Assembly (NCBI GenBank): GCA_041398665.1
Contig: JAWKUH010000003.1
Coordinates: 124,001-188,000, forward strand
Direction of reading: 5' to 3'
Length of the DNA: 64,000 nucleotides
Source: Rohdeia sp041398665
GTDB taxonomy: Bacteria > Planctomycetota > UBA1135 > GCA-002686595
In this document: in pieces, positions 1 through 9,080 of the stretch
Numbering within the stretch: position 1 is the stretch's first letter
Layout of the letters: each line of letters opens with the position of its first letter
Program-made: the position numbers and the translations under genes
Notes under the pieces: generated by a model
Databases searched by the model: none
Told to the model about the DNA's origin: nothing
The model's input: only the letters and a program-made list of their open reading frames with translations

Positions 1-444
1 GTGCAGGACGCCTGCGCCGGGTTCGAAGAAGGCGTCCTCGACGTCGTGCGCGGAGATCCAGGGATGGCGTCGCTCGACCTCGCGCGGTGCGAGGTCCTCG
101 TGGGCGACGCCGCGCGCGGCGAAGTTGGCGCGCGCGGCGGCGGCGAACGCGCGGCGCGGCTCCTGCACGAGGAACAGCGCGCCGCGCCGCTCGAGGACGG
201 GGCGCGAGAAGGACGACTCCTCGGCGCGCCACAGCTCGAGCGCGCGTCCCGCGAGGTCGGCGTGGAACGGGTCGGCGTAGGCCTGGCGGATCACGCGCGT
301 CTCGCCGCCCGAGCTCGAACGCGAGTTGCCCGGACCGTACGCGTCGACGAGCGTGACGCGGGCTCCCGCGCGAACGAGCCACAGCGCGGTCCACCCGCCG
401 AGCGCGCCCGCGCCGACGACGACGACGTGCGGCGCCGTGCTCAC
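1..444 (-). CDS. FAD-dependent oxidoreductase (DAO/sarcosine-oxidase type), N-terminal part
   Basis: Reading the minus strand from a GTG at 444, the protein opens with a Rossmann dinucleotide-binding motif, VVVVGAGALGGWTA, followed by an acidic residue at the end of the second strand (VTLVDAYGPGNSRSSS) and a GGETRVIR segment. This pattern is typical of monomeric sarcosine oxidase / D-amino-acid oxidase (DAO) flavoproteins that bind FAD and oxidise secondary or N-methyl amines. Only the first ~148 residues lie in the window; the rest is cut off by the left edge. The GTG overlaps the stop of the upstream GST gene by 4 nt (441-444), so it is the last visible member of the murQ/anmK operon. The substrate cannot be inferred. 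Confidence 0.85.
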   Translation of the reverse strand, partial: MSTAPHVVVVGAGALGGWTALWLVRAGARVTLVDAYGPGNSRSSSGGETRVIRQAYADPFHADLAGRALELWRAEESSFSRPVLERRGALFLVQEPRRAFAAAARANFAARGVAHEDLAPREVERRHPWISAHDVEDAFFEPGAGVLH

Positions 445-1046
445 GACGCGGGACCGAAGGGCAGGTGCCGGGGCTGGTCGCGCAGTCGCTCGAGCCACGC
501 GCGCACGTTCGTGAACGGTGCGAGGTCGAAGCCGCCCTCGGCGCAGGCCGCGGTGTACGGGTGGAGCGCGACGTCGGCGATCGTGTGGCGACCCGCCGCG
601 AAGAACGCGTGCCGGGCGAGGTGCGCGTCCATCGCGGCGAGCACGCGCGTCCCGCGCTCGCGCCAGAACGCGAGGACGGGCGCCATCTCGGCCGCGCGAC
701 CGGAGTACGTCGTCCAGTAGCGCGCGGTCGCGAGGCACGGCTCGTGCTCGTTCTGTTCGAAGAACATCCAGCGCAGGATCTCGTCCTGGAGGACCGCGTC
801 CTCCGGGAACCACTCCGTGCCGCGCGCGAGGTGGACGAGGATCGCGCCGGACTCCGTCAGGACGCGACCGTCGTCGAGGACGAGCGTCGGCGTCTTGCCC
901 AGCGGGTTCGCGGCGCGGAGTTCGGACGGGCGCTCCTCGACCGGGACCGGCGCGACGTCGATGCGCTCGTAGGTGCGCCCGAGCATCCGGAGCAACTGCT
1001 CGACCTTGTGGCAGTTCCCGGAGATCGACATGGCGTAGAGCTTCAC
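441..1046 (-). CDS. Glutathione S-transferase family protein
   Basis: A 201-residue protein with a thioredoxin-fold N-terminal domain (MKLYAMSISGNCHKVEQLL), the cis-Pro loop (NPLGKTPTLVLDDG) and the GST ESGAI motif (residues ~65-70, LTESGAILVHLA), then an all-helical C-terminal domain ending near NVRAWLERLRDQP. This is the usual length and layout of a soluble cytosolic GST. The GTG start at 1046 overlaps the murQ stop by 4 nt, and its own stop overlaps the following oxidoreductase start. A role in the cell-wall recycling operon is not obvious; it may conjugate or isomerise a reactive sugar or flavoenzyme product. Family assignment is firm and function is inferred. Confidence 0.9.
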   Translation of the reverse strand: MKLYAMSISGNCHKVEQLLRMLGRTYERIDVAPVPVEERPSELRAANPLGKTPTLVLDDGRVLTESGAILVHLARGTEWFPEDAVLQDEILRWMFFEQNEHEPCLATARYWTTYSGRAAEMAPVLAFWRERGTRVLAAMDAHLARHAFFAAGRHTIADVALHPYTAACAEGGFDLAPFTNVRAWLERLRDQPRHLPFGPAS

Positions 1047-1966
1047 GGTCGTACCTCGTCGAGCAGCGCGTCCAGTCGTCCGCCGACGTCCGCGAGACGC
1101 GCGCGTGCACCCGCCGCGTCGAGACCGAGTCGGCCGACGACGACGGCGACCTTGGCCTCGCCGCCCGCGCGCTCGAGCAGTTCGAACGCGCGCGCGCGGT
1201 CGCAGGGCACGACGGTCGCCACGATGCGTGCCGCACGGTCCCGGAGCTTCGCGTTCGTGGCCCGCACGTCGACCATGAGGTTCCCGTAGGTCCTGCCCGC
1301 TCGCACCATCAGCGTCGTCGAGATCGCGTTGAGGACGAGCTTCGTCGCCGTCCCCGCCTTGAGGCGCGTCGAACCGGTGAGCGCCTCGGGCCCGGTCACC
1401 GCGCGCACCACGTGGTCGCAGCCCGGCGGGACGTCGCGAGGCACGCAGCAGACGAGGCCGGTGACGCAGCGCGGCGCGAGTCGCTTGGCGTGCACGAGCG
1501 CTCCCAGGACGTAGGGCGTCGAACCGCTCGCGGCGACTCCGACGACGGCGTCGCGATCGCCGAGTCCGAGGCTCTCGAGCCGTTCGCGCGCGCCGTCGAG
1601 TTCGTCCTCCGCGGACTCGCTCGACTCGCGCAGTGCGGCGTCGCCGCCCGCGATCAGGCCGACGACGCGGCCGCGCTCGACGCCGAAGGTCGGCGGCGCC
1701 TCGCTCGCGTCGAGCACGCCGAGGCGCCCCGACGTCCCCGCTCCGACGTACACGAGTCGTCCGCCCGCGACGAAGCCCGGCTCGATCGCCTCGACGAGTC
1801 GCGCGAGTTCCTCGCGCGCCGCCGCGACGGCTCGGACCGCGACCTCGTCCTCGTCGCCGAGCGCCTGGAGCACGCCGTGCACGTCGCGTCGCGAGAGGTC
1901 GAGAGTGCGCGGGTTGCGCCGCTCGGTCTCGACGTCGCCGCGGTCGATCGGTGCGCGCTCGCTCAT
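1043..1966 (-). CDS. murQ: N-acetylmuramic acid 6-phosphate etherase MurQ
   Basis: This 307-residue SIS-domain protein has the diagnostic motifs of MurQ: VYVGAGTSGRLGVLDASE near residue 70, VVGVAASGSTPYV near 145, and GSTRLKAGTATKLVLN near 205 with the ISTTLMVRAGRTYGNLMVD segment after it. MurQ cleaves the lactyl ether of MurNAc-6-phosphate to give GlcNAc-6-phosphate and D-lactate, the step that links wall sugar recycling to amino-sugar metabolism in the cytoplasm. Length matches the family (~300). ATG 1966 overlaps the anmK stop (ATGA), placing it directly downstream of the kinase that makes its substrate. This is one of the intact genes of the operon. Confidence 0.97.
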   Translation of the reverse strand: MSERAPIDRGDVETERRNPRTLDLSRRDVHGVLQALGDEDEVAVRAVAAAREELARLVEAIEPGFVAGGRLVYVGAGTSGRLGVLDASEAPPTFGVERGRVVGLIAGGDAALRESSESAEDELDGARERLESLGLGDRDAVVGVAASGSTPYVLGALVHAKRLAPRCVTGLVCCVPRDVPPGCDHVVRAVTGPEALTGSTRLKAGTATKLVLNAISTTLMVRAGRTYGNLMVDVRATNAKLRDRAARIVATVVPCDRARAFELLERAGGEAKVAVVVGRLGLDAAGARARLADVGGRLDALLDEVRP

Positions 1967-3060
1967 CGCGAAGCACCTCCGCGCGTCAGCCGACCCGCGA
2001 GCGGCGCCTGCGCGACGCCGGTGACCGCGGGCAGCGTGATCGGGACGCCGTCGACGCAGAGCGTGCCGAGGACGGCCATGCACACCGCTTCGCGCCACGT
2101 CGGCGCGACGCCCGCGCGCTCGGTGGTCGCGACGTCGAGGCCGCACGTGCGTTCGATCGCGGCGACCAGAGCGGCGTTGCGCACCGAACCGCCGGCGAGC
2201 AGCACCTCGTCGGAGCCCTGCACGGCGTCGGCGACGGCTTCTGCCACCACGTGGCACGCGCTGGCGAGCGCGTCCTCGGGCGAAGTCCCTTCGGCGAACC
2301 GCGCGAGGTCCGAGCGCTCCGACGCGCTGCCCATCGACCGGCCGCGCGCGCGGACCTCGGCCAACTCGGTGCGCAGTGCGCGCACGACGGGTTCCTGCGG
2401 CGTCCCGCGGAGCGCGTTCGCACCGGACTCGTCGAAGGGACGGTCGAGCAACGCGCGGGCGAGACCGTCGAGCCAGTGGTTGCACGGCGCCACGTCGAGG
2501 CCGCGCACCTCGTCGACGGCGGCGCGACGGTCGGAGACGCGCGGCAGGAGCGTCGCGTTCGCGAAGCCGCCGAGGTTCACGATCGCGCGCCGTCGCTCGG
2601 CGTCGCCGAAGAGCACGAGGTCGGCGAGCGGCGTGATCGGCGCGCCCTCGCCGCCCGCGGTCAGGTCGGCGCCGCGGAGGTCGTCGACGACGGTCGTGCC
2701 GCACAACAGCGCGATCGGCCAGGGGTCGAGCAGTTGGAACGAGTCCGGCGGCTGATGTGCGACGGTCTGACCGTGCGCGCAGACGAGGTCGAGCGCTCGC
2801 CCGCCCGCGAGCTCCTGCACGCACTCCGCGTGCAGCTCGCCGAAGCGCCGCGCGAGCCTCGCGACGCCGAGCGCGTCGAGCACGCCGCCGCGCGCGAACT
2901 CGCGCAGGGATGGGCGAGTGCGCCGAGCTCGAAACTGCGTGCCTCGAGCAGCTCGGCGCGGAGGTCCAGTCCACGGCCGGTGATGGCGACGAGCGCGGCG
3001 TCGAGTCCGTCGACGCTCGTGCCCGTCATGCAGCCGACGACGAGTCGTTGGTCCTGTCAT
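1963..3060 (-). CDS. anmK: Anhydro-N-acetylmuramic acid kinase AnmK (frameshifted)
   Basis: AnmK hydrolyses the anhydro bond of 1,6-anhydroMurNAc and phosphorylates it to MurNAc-6-P, the MurQ substrate. Visible family motifs are the N-terminal MTGTSVDGLDAALV, then CAHGQTVAHQPP, IVNLGGFANAT, the DVAPCNHWLDGLAR stretch and the C-terminal LLAGGSVRNAALV and TWREAVCMAVLG. The start is taken as ATG 3060, preceded by GGAGG and overlapping the GH20 stop by 4 nt. In that frame one base must be gained or lost before 3045 to reach the conserved LVVGCMTGTS frame, and a second indel near 2910 moves from the SFELGALAHP frame to the LREFARGGVLDALG frame. With both corrected the length (~365) is normal, so sequencing error is more likely than a pseudogene. 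Confidence 0.9.
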   Translation of the reverse strand: MTGPTTRRRLHDGHERRRTRRRARRHHRPWTGPPRRAARGTQFRARRTRPSLREFARGGVLDALGVARLARRFGELHAECVQELAGGRALDLVCAHGQTVAHQPPDSFQLLDPWPIALLCGTTVVDDLRGADLTAGGEGAPITPLADLVLFGDAERRRAIVNLGGFANATLLPRVSDRRAAVDEVRGLDVAPCNHWLDGLARALLDRPFDESGANALRGTPQEPVVRALRTELAEVRARGRSMGSASERSDLARFAEGTSPEDALASACHVVAEAVADAVQGSDEVLLAGGSVRNAALVAAIERTCGLDVATTERAGVAPTWREAVCMAVLGTLCVDGVPITLPAVTGVAQAPLAGRLTRGGASR

Positions 3061-4800
3061 CGTTCCTCCACTGATACGTGCGTGGAGCGCGTCGAGGTGC
3101 GCGAGGGAGTGCTCCATCCCGGGCGTGCGCGGCGCGACGCGGCCACAGCGCGCGCTGTTCCTCGGCGAGCTCCTGCACGGCGACCGCGAGGCTCGCGCGA
3201 TCCCCGTCGGGGCGACCGCCGCGGCGCCAGAGCGCGACGCGCGCGCGCGCGAGTCGCGTCGACGCGAGCGCGTGGTCGAGTTCGGCCGCGACGAGTTCGT
3301 CGGAGCACCTGGACGACGCGAAGCGAGCCTTCGAGCTGCGACGCGAGGCGCTCCCAGGCCGCCCGGTCGCCGCGCGGGCGCGACGCCGACGTCGCGGGGA
3401 ACAGCTCGGAGAACGTCGCGCTCGCGTTGCGCAGCGGCTCGCCGTCGCCCGCCGCAGCGCCGCCTCGCGGAGTTCCGCGTCGAGGTCGCCGAAGTCGTCG
3501 ATCCACTCCACGAGTTCGCGCGTTCGCCGTCGGTCTCGCCGAACACGACGCGGCCCACCGCTTCGGGGTCCGCGCCCTCGCTGCCGGCGTTCCAACCGGC
3601 CTCGGCCGCGTCCGCCAGACCACGCAGCGTGAAGGCGAAGCCCTGGCGGTGACCGAGGTCGCCCCAGGCCGTGGTGAGCAGGCCGTTCGCACCGAACTCC
3701 GCGGCAGCGGTGCTCGCCGCCGCGAGGTTGCCGCGCCGCTCGCTCGTGCGTCCCGCGAACGTGCGCCAGCAGGACGTGCCGGGCGCGACGCGGAAGCTTC
3801 GACCGAGGTCGCGCAGCGCCGCGGCCTGCTCGGCGAGCGGGCTGTCGGGCTCGTAGCCCCAGGCCACGGGTTCGAGATCGTCCGGCAGGAGTTCGAACGC
3901 GCGCGGATCGCCGAGCGCGACGTCCGCCCAGAACATGGGGTGCAGTCCGAACTCGTGCGCGGCGCGCGCGACCTGCGCGGTGAACTTCGCGCACACCACG
4001 GCGCGACCCCGCGCCTCGACCTCGGCGCGCGAGCGACCCTGTCCGACGTCGAACGTCTCGTCGCAGCCGACGTGGACGCGCTTCGAGCCGAAGGTCTCCG
4101 CGATCGTGCGCAGGAATCCGCGCACGAGCTCGAGCGAGCGCGGGTCGGTGGGGCACAGGCTGAACGGCCCCTGCTTCTCGAAGTCGAGGAAGCGGAACAC
4201 GTCGTGCGTCTCGGCGAGCGCGGCGAACGACGGCGCGCGCAGGATGCCGGCGAGGTGGCCGAAGCAGTTCTGGTTCGCGACGAGCTCGACGCCGTGCTTC
4301 GCGCAGCGCGCGTCGAGTTCCCGCACCTCGTCGGTGGTGAGCGGGTCGAGGTCCTTCCAGACCTCCTCGAGACCGGGGTACGCGAAGACGTGCTCGACGT
4401 AGAGCTGGAGCTCGTCGAAGCCGAGGCGCGCGAGCAGCTTCGGCAGGCGCAGCAGCTCTTTCTGCTTCGGGATGCGGTCGCGCGAGACGTCGAGCATGAA
4501 GCCGCGCCGCGGGACGTCGGCCCAGTCCTCGACGAGGACGACCGGCATGGGCTCCTTCTTCGGTCGCTCCTTCGCGAGCGCACGCAGCTGGTCGAGCGTG
4601 CGCAGCGCGGCGCGGACGCCGGAGTCGTCGCCGGCGACGACGAACGGCCCCTTCGGCGACAGCGTGAGCTTGTACTCCTGCGGTCGCGCGAGCGATCGCT
4701 CGAGGTGCACGTTCGGCTCGCGGTCGAGCTTGCCGGCGTCGAAGCGTCCCGCGTCGACGTGCTTCGGTCGCGGGATCAGCGGGAGGTCGATCGGTTTCAT
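3057..4800 (-). CDS. Family 20 glycoside hydrolase, beta-N-acetylhexosaminidase (frameshifted 3' end)
   Basis: The protein starts MKPIDLPLIPRPKHVD and carries the GH20 fold: a GH20b-like N-terminal domain, then a TIM barrel with RRGFMLDVSRDRIPK, NQNCFGHLAG and the catalytic Asp-Glu pair in KRVHVGCDETFDVGQGR, where the Glu is the acid/base of substrate-assisted catalysis. It should remove terminal GlcNAc from muropeptides or chitooligosaccharides, the job GH3 NagZ does elsewhere. No signal peptide is evident, so a cytoplasmic site is likely. At least three indels between ~3080 and ~3530 scramble the C-terminal helical region; the last frame ends at TGA 3057. ATG 4800 overlaps the symporter stop by 4 nt. 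The family call is sure; exact substrate is inferred from operon context. Confidence 0.92.
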
Positions 4801-6465
4801 GCGTGGACGGCCTCCGGTCGTGCGCGTCCGCCCAGTGCGCAGACGACCGTCGTGACGGCGACGGCGAAGGTGAACTTCCAGGTGAAGTCGAACGCGGCGA
4901 TGCGGTGGGGCAGCGGGAGTTCGGCGAAGGACGCGCCGGCCGGAGCCGCGCCGAACAACACCGTGACGAACCAGGGCTGCAGCGCCCACACGATCGCGAA
5001 CCCGACGAGCAGGGCTGCGATCACCGACCGCGCGCTCCCGCGCCCGAGCAACAGCACGCACAGGAAGACGCCGACGAGACCGGAGTAGGCGAACGTCATC
5101 ACGCCGAGCGCGAAGCTGATCAGGTCCTGGCCGCCGCGCATCTCGATGCACGCGAGCGCGAACACGGCGAGCAGCGCGCCGAAGCCGACCACTCCCGCGC
5201 GTCCGACGCGGAGGTAGTGCGACTCGTCGCGTCCCGGACGGGCGCGGCGGTACATTGCCGCCCACGAAGGTCGGTTTCATGGCGTTGATCGCGCTGTTGA
5301 TGCCGACAGCCCCGCCGCGAAGATGCCCGCGAACATCGCACCCCGCATGCCGCTCGGCAGCTCCTCGAGGATGAACTCGAGGAAGACCTTGAGGTCGGTG
5401 TGCGGCGGCCCGTCCGGTGCGTGCGAGCCGAGCATCTCGGGGTGGCGGTAGAAGATCCACAGCGCGAGTCCGACGCACAGGAACATCGCGACGGCCGGGA
5501 TGCCGAGGCCGATGCCCATGAGCACCGAGCGCGAGCCCTCGCGCGTCGTTCGGCACGTCAACATGCGCTGCGCGAGGTCCTGGTCCGTCCTGGTGGGAAC
5601 CGATGCCGAGGAGCGTGAAGCCGATCAGCGACGTCCACAGGGTGAAGCCTGCCGTCGGGTCGAGGCTCGTGCTCACGAGTGCGAGCTTCGACGCGCCGTC
5701 GCCGGAGCCGTCGGCCGCGCGTCCGCTGCGGAGCGCGGTCACGACGTCGGAGAACGGCACGTCGATCCAGGAACCGATCAGGACGACGGCCGAGATCGCG
5801 GCACCCGAGAGCACGGCCATCTGGAGGACGTCGCTCCAGATCACCGCTCCGACGCCGCCGATCAACGTGTAGGCGACGCCGACGACCGCGAGGACGCCGA
5901 TCGCGATCGCGAGGTGCGCGGGGTCGGTTCCGCGCTCGACGCCGAACAGCACGAGCGAGAGCGGGATCGCACCGGCGAACAGGCGCGCGCCGCTCGCGAA
6001 GACGCGGCCGACGAGGAAGGCGATGCTCGCCGCGGTCGAGGCGGCCGGACCGCAGCGTCGCTCGAGCAGGCCGTACACGGTCTGCACGCGCGCGCGATAG
6101 AAGGCGGGGACGAACACGCGCGCGACCACCAGCGCCGCGAGCACCATCCCGGCGTTGGTGAACAGGTACGTGAGATCGCCGGTGTAGCCGATCTGCGGCG
6201 CGCCGATGAACGTGACCGCGGACAGCGAGGTCGCCACGATCGAGACGGCGACCGCCCACGGCGGCATGCGCCTCCCGCCCAGGAAGTAGTCCTCCGTGTC
6301 GCGGTTCTCGCGGCGCGCGAACAGCCAGCCGGTCACCGCGAGCAGCGCGAAGTAGGCCGCGAGCACGAGCCAGTCGAGCGTTCCGAGTCCGGAGTCCGCG
6401 CGCGCGGCGAGGGTGGGGGCGAGGTGGGGCACGGGGACGATCGTGCCTATGCTAGGCGCCGTCAT
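4797..6465 (-). CDS. Sodium:solute symporter (SSS/SLC5) family transporter (frameshifted)
   Basis: A polytopic membrane protein of the SSS family. The N-terminal half reads LDWLVLAAYFALLAVTGWLFARR, then DTEDYFLGGRRMPPWAVAVS and the sodium-site helix SIVATSLSAVTFIGAPQIGY, all typical of SLC5 carriers. Indels near 5595 and 5300-5240 split the reading into at least three frames, but hydrophobic helices continue to the end (FALGVMTFAYSGLVGVFL, then a final helix near 4830). As first gene of the anmK-murQ operon it is a plausible MurNAc, anhydroMurNAc or GlcNAc importer; an SSS-type MurNAc carrier beside a kinase and murQ has, as I recall, been described in Tannerella. The start is uncertain: ATG 6465 would overlap the divergent amidase gene, whereas GTG 6432 would not. 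Confidence 0.88.
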
Positions 6466-7546
6466 GCTCGGTACCGCACACGCTCGGAGCCGCGCGCTCC
6501 TGTTCCTGGCGGCGGGTCTCGTCGCCGTCACGGGCTGCGCCGGGACGCGTCCCGCGCCGCCGCCCGCCGACGCTTCGACGCCGCACGCGGTGCGGCGCAT
6601 CGGCGATCGCCTCCCGCGCCGCGGCGAGGAGATCGTCGTCGCCGGTCAGCTCTTCCACGTCGGCGCGCCGGTCGTCCTGTGGCTCGACGCGGACGGCTAC
6701 GACGCCTATCGCCCGTACCCGCACTTCCGCGAGGTCGAGTCCGAGGTGGACGAGGCGCCGCGGTCCGGGGCGCGGAGGCTTCGTCCCGACGGCTCGGAGC
6801 CGACCGCCGCGGACGAGAGGGACGCGCGCAACGGGCGTTGGTCGCTCGACGAGCTGCGCGCCGTCGTCGACCAGTTCGTGATCCACTTCGACGCCTGCGG
6901 GACGAGCGAGACCTGTTTCCGCGTGCTCCAGGACGAGCGTCGTCTGTCCGTCCACTTCATGCTCGACGTGGACGGCACGATCTACCAGACGCTCGACCTC
7001 GACGAGCGCGCGTGGCACGCGACGATCGCGAACGATCGTTCGATCGGCGTGGAGATCGCGCAGCCCGGCGCCGTCCCGGTCGCGGAGCGCGCGAGGCTCG
7101 ACGAGTGGTACACGACCGACGCGTCGGGTCGGACGTCCGTGCGCCTCCCCGAACGCTTCGGCGACGGCGGCCTGCGCGACCGCGGCGCGTCGCTCGAACT
7201 GGCGCGCCCGTCGCCGGTCGAGGGCGTCGTCAACGGCACGCGGCTCGTGCAGTACGACTTCACCGAGGCGCAGTACGAGAGCCTGGCGAAGCTCACCGCG
7301 GCGCTGCACGTCGCCCTGCCGCGGATCGAGCTCGACTGCCCGCGGGACGCTCGCGGTGCGCCGCTCCTCCGCACGCTGTCGCCCGAGGAGTTCGCGTCGT
7401 TCTCCGGTCTGCTCGGGCACTACCACGTGCAGACGAACAAGGTGGATCCGGGACCTGCCTTCGACTGGGAGCGGGTGTTGGGCGACGCGCGCGCGATCCT
7501 GGGCGTCGGAACTCGCGACAGTCGCCGCGTCGACGACGGCGCGTAG
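6464..7546 (+). CDS. N-acetylmuramoyl-L-alanine amidase (PGRP/amidase_2), lipoprotein
   Basis: The N-terminus is a lipoprotein signal (LFLAAGLVAVTGC, Cys ~25). A zinc amidase of the PGRP/AmpD fold follows: QFVIHFDACGTSETCF supplies the first metal His, VHFMLDVDGTIYQTLD the strand with the second His region, and ERAWHATIANDRSIGVEI the central His and the usual N-R-S-I-G-V-E-I signature; GHYHVQTNKVDPGPAFDW gives the last His and the K-x-D-P-G-P-A-F-D-W tail conserved in amidase_2. It would cut the MurNAc-L-Ala bond of peptidoglycan outside the cytoplasm, feeding the divergent sugar-recycling operon. ATG 6464 is chosen because it begins the signal peptide; an in-frame ATG at 6449 is an alternative. 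Intact, 360 residues. Confidence 0.93.
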   Translation: MLGTAHARSRALLFLAAGLVAVTGCAGTRPAPPPADASTPHAVRRIGDRLPRRGEEIVVAGQLFHVGAPVVLWLDADGYDAYRPYPHFREVESEVDEAPRSGARRLRPDGSEPTAADERDARNGRWSLDELRAVVDQFVIHFDACGTSETCFRVLQDERRLSVHFMLDVDGTIYQTLDLDERAWHATIANDRSIGVEIAQPGAVPVAERARLDEWYTTDASGRTSVRLPERFGDGGLRDRGASLELARPSPVEGVVNGTRLVQYDFTEAQYESLAKLTAALHVALPRIELDCPRDARGAPLLRTLSPEEFASFSGLLGHYHVQTNKVDPGPAFDWERVLGDARAILGVGTRDSRRVDDGA

Positions 7547-7684
7547 CGGGGACGAACCGCAACGATCCTGTTTCGCCGGGACCGAGCGGCGTCCTCGGGC
7601 AGCGCGCGTGCGGCGCGGGGGCTAGCCTCTTGGGATCGTGCGCCCCGCGTCGGGGCGCGCGAAGTCCCGTACCCAGGAGAAGTC

Positions 7685-8872
7685 ATGATCCTGTTCACCG
7701 TGCTGGCGGCGGCGCCCTTCGCGTTCCCGCCGACGGCCGCGTTCCAGGAGAGCGCACCGGCCGCGGCGGTCGTCGCGGCGAAGGAGGCGGCGGACGCGAA
7801 GAGCGCCTACGAGGCGATCCGAGCGGCCTACGACGCCGAGCTCGACCGCTACACCACCGCCGTGAACGAACTCTACGCGAGCGAGGAGTGGGCCGCCGCC
7901 AACAAGGCGCGCGACCGCGAGAAGATGGACGCGCTGCGCGCCGCGCTGCCCGCCGTCGACGGCGAGGCCTACGCGCGTCGGTTCCTCGACGCGGCGGCCC
8001 GCTACGAGGGCGACGCCGGTCAGGCGCTGTTCTACCGCGGCGTGATCGACACGACGAAGTCGGGCGAGTTGCTCACGTCGGCGTACGAGTCGCTGCTCTC
8101 GAAGCACGCCGGGTCGGAGTCCGCCTTCGCGGCGACGCTCGACCTCTCCTGGCGCGGAGGGGGACTCGCCGAGGAGACGTTCGCGGGTCTCGTCGAGCGC
8201 ACGCTCGCGAGCGACGCACCGGCCGCGGTCAAGGCCAACGTGCTCTACGCGCGCGCGTCGGTCCTCGCCCGTTCCGCCGGCAAGCCGGAGGACATGACCC
8301 CCGAGCAGAAGGCGGCCTACGACGCCGACATGGCGAGGGTCGTCGAGATCGCACCGGACTCCATCGTGGCCTACCGCGTGCAGGGTCCGACGTTCGAGAA
8401 GGAGCGGCTCCAGGTCGGCATGACCGCGCCGAACATCGTCGGCACCGACGTCTTCGGCAACGCGATGAGCCTCGAGCAGTTCCGCGGCAAGGTCGTGGTC
8501 CTCGACTTCTGGGGCGACTGGTGAGGCCCCTGCCGGGCCATGTACCCGCACGAGCGGTCGCTCGTGGAACGCCTGAAGGACCAGCCCTTCGCCCTCGTCG
8601 GCATGAACAGCGACGAGGACCTCGCGAAGCTCCACCGACGCATGGAGGAGGAGAACATCACCTGGCCGAGCTTCTGGAACGGACCGTACGGGACGTCCGG
8701 ACCGATCTCGGCGCGGTGGAACGTTCATACTTGGCCCTCGATCTTCGTGATCGACGCGGAAGGCGTGATCCGATTCAAGAACGTTCGCGGTGCGCGCATG
8801 GACGCCGCGGTCGACGAGCTCCTCCGCGAGATGGGCATCGAACCGCCGCCGGTCGTCGAGCACGAGGAGTGA
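7685..8872 (+). CDS. TlpA/ResA-like thioredoxin-fold protein with in-frame UGA (candidate selenoprotein)
   Basis: The gene starts at ATG 7685 behind AGGAGA, with a short signal-like N-terminus and a helical region to residue ~230. A thioredoxin-like domain follows: LQVGMTAPNIVGTDVFGNAM, FRGKVVVLDFWGDW, the active site, LVGMNSDEDLAKL, and the cis-Pro loop WPSIFVIDAEGVI. At 8522-8524 TGA falls exactly where the first Cys of W-C-G-P-C is expected; the same frame continues with GPCRAMYPHE to TGA 8872, so the motif reads Trp-U-Gly-Pro-Cys (Sec ~280, Cys ~283). A hairpin fitting bacterial SECIS rules lies 31 nt downstream. Unlike other breaks in this window there is no frame change. Expected role: envelope thiol/disulfide or peroxide chemistry. 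Alternatives are a substitution error or a dead gene ending at residue 279. Confidence 0.85.
8549..8566 (+). promoter_or_regulatory. Candidate bacterial SECIS hairpin
   Basis: CACGAGC pairs perfectly with GCTCGTG over 7 bp and encloses the tetraloop GGTC (8556-8559). The loop begins 31 nt after the in-frame TGA at 8522-8524. Known bSECIS elements have a small apical loop with a G in its first two positions placed about 16-37 nt after UGA, and the E. coli fdhF loop also contains GGUC. A second, weaker hairpin (GGCCC/GGGCC, 8525-8539) sits directly after the TGA. Confidence 0.75.
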
Positions 8873-8876
8873 GGCG

Positions 8877-8899
8877 TCGCCGGACCCGGCGTCCGGCGA
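8877..8899 (+). terminator. Hairpin terminator-like structure after the thioredoxin-fold gene
   Basis: TCGCCGGAC and GTCCGGCGA form a perfect 9-bp stem with loop CCGGC, starting 5 nt after the stop codon at 8872. There is no clear U-tract, so it is either a GC-type terminator or an mRNA 3' end stabiliser. Confidence 0.55.
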
Positions 8900-9080
8900 T
8901 CCGCGGAGCCTGGGAGGGCGCGAGTTCCGGGCCCGCGCGCGTTCCGGGGGCTCGTAGGGCCGAGGGAGGGGGCGGCGACCAGGGGCGACGACGCGACATC
9001 AGGACGGCCTCGACACCGCGTCAGGCCGCTCGACGGCGTCTTCACAAGCCACCCGGCACGAAGGGGTTAGACTCGCAGCC

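Noticed and set aside
1633..5088. Very long plus-strand open frame (over 1100 codons) opposite the murQ-anmK-GH20 genes
   Set aside because: Extremely Arg/Ala/Asp-rich, no motifs, and fully antisense to genes with clear catalytic signatures. Long stop-free shadow frames are expected at ~70% G+C.
8525..8539. GGCCC/GGGCC hairpin immediately after the in-frame TGA, as the SECIS
   Set aside because: It lies closer to the UGA than known bacterial SECIS loops and its loop starts CT; the hairpin at 8549-8566 fits the rules much better.
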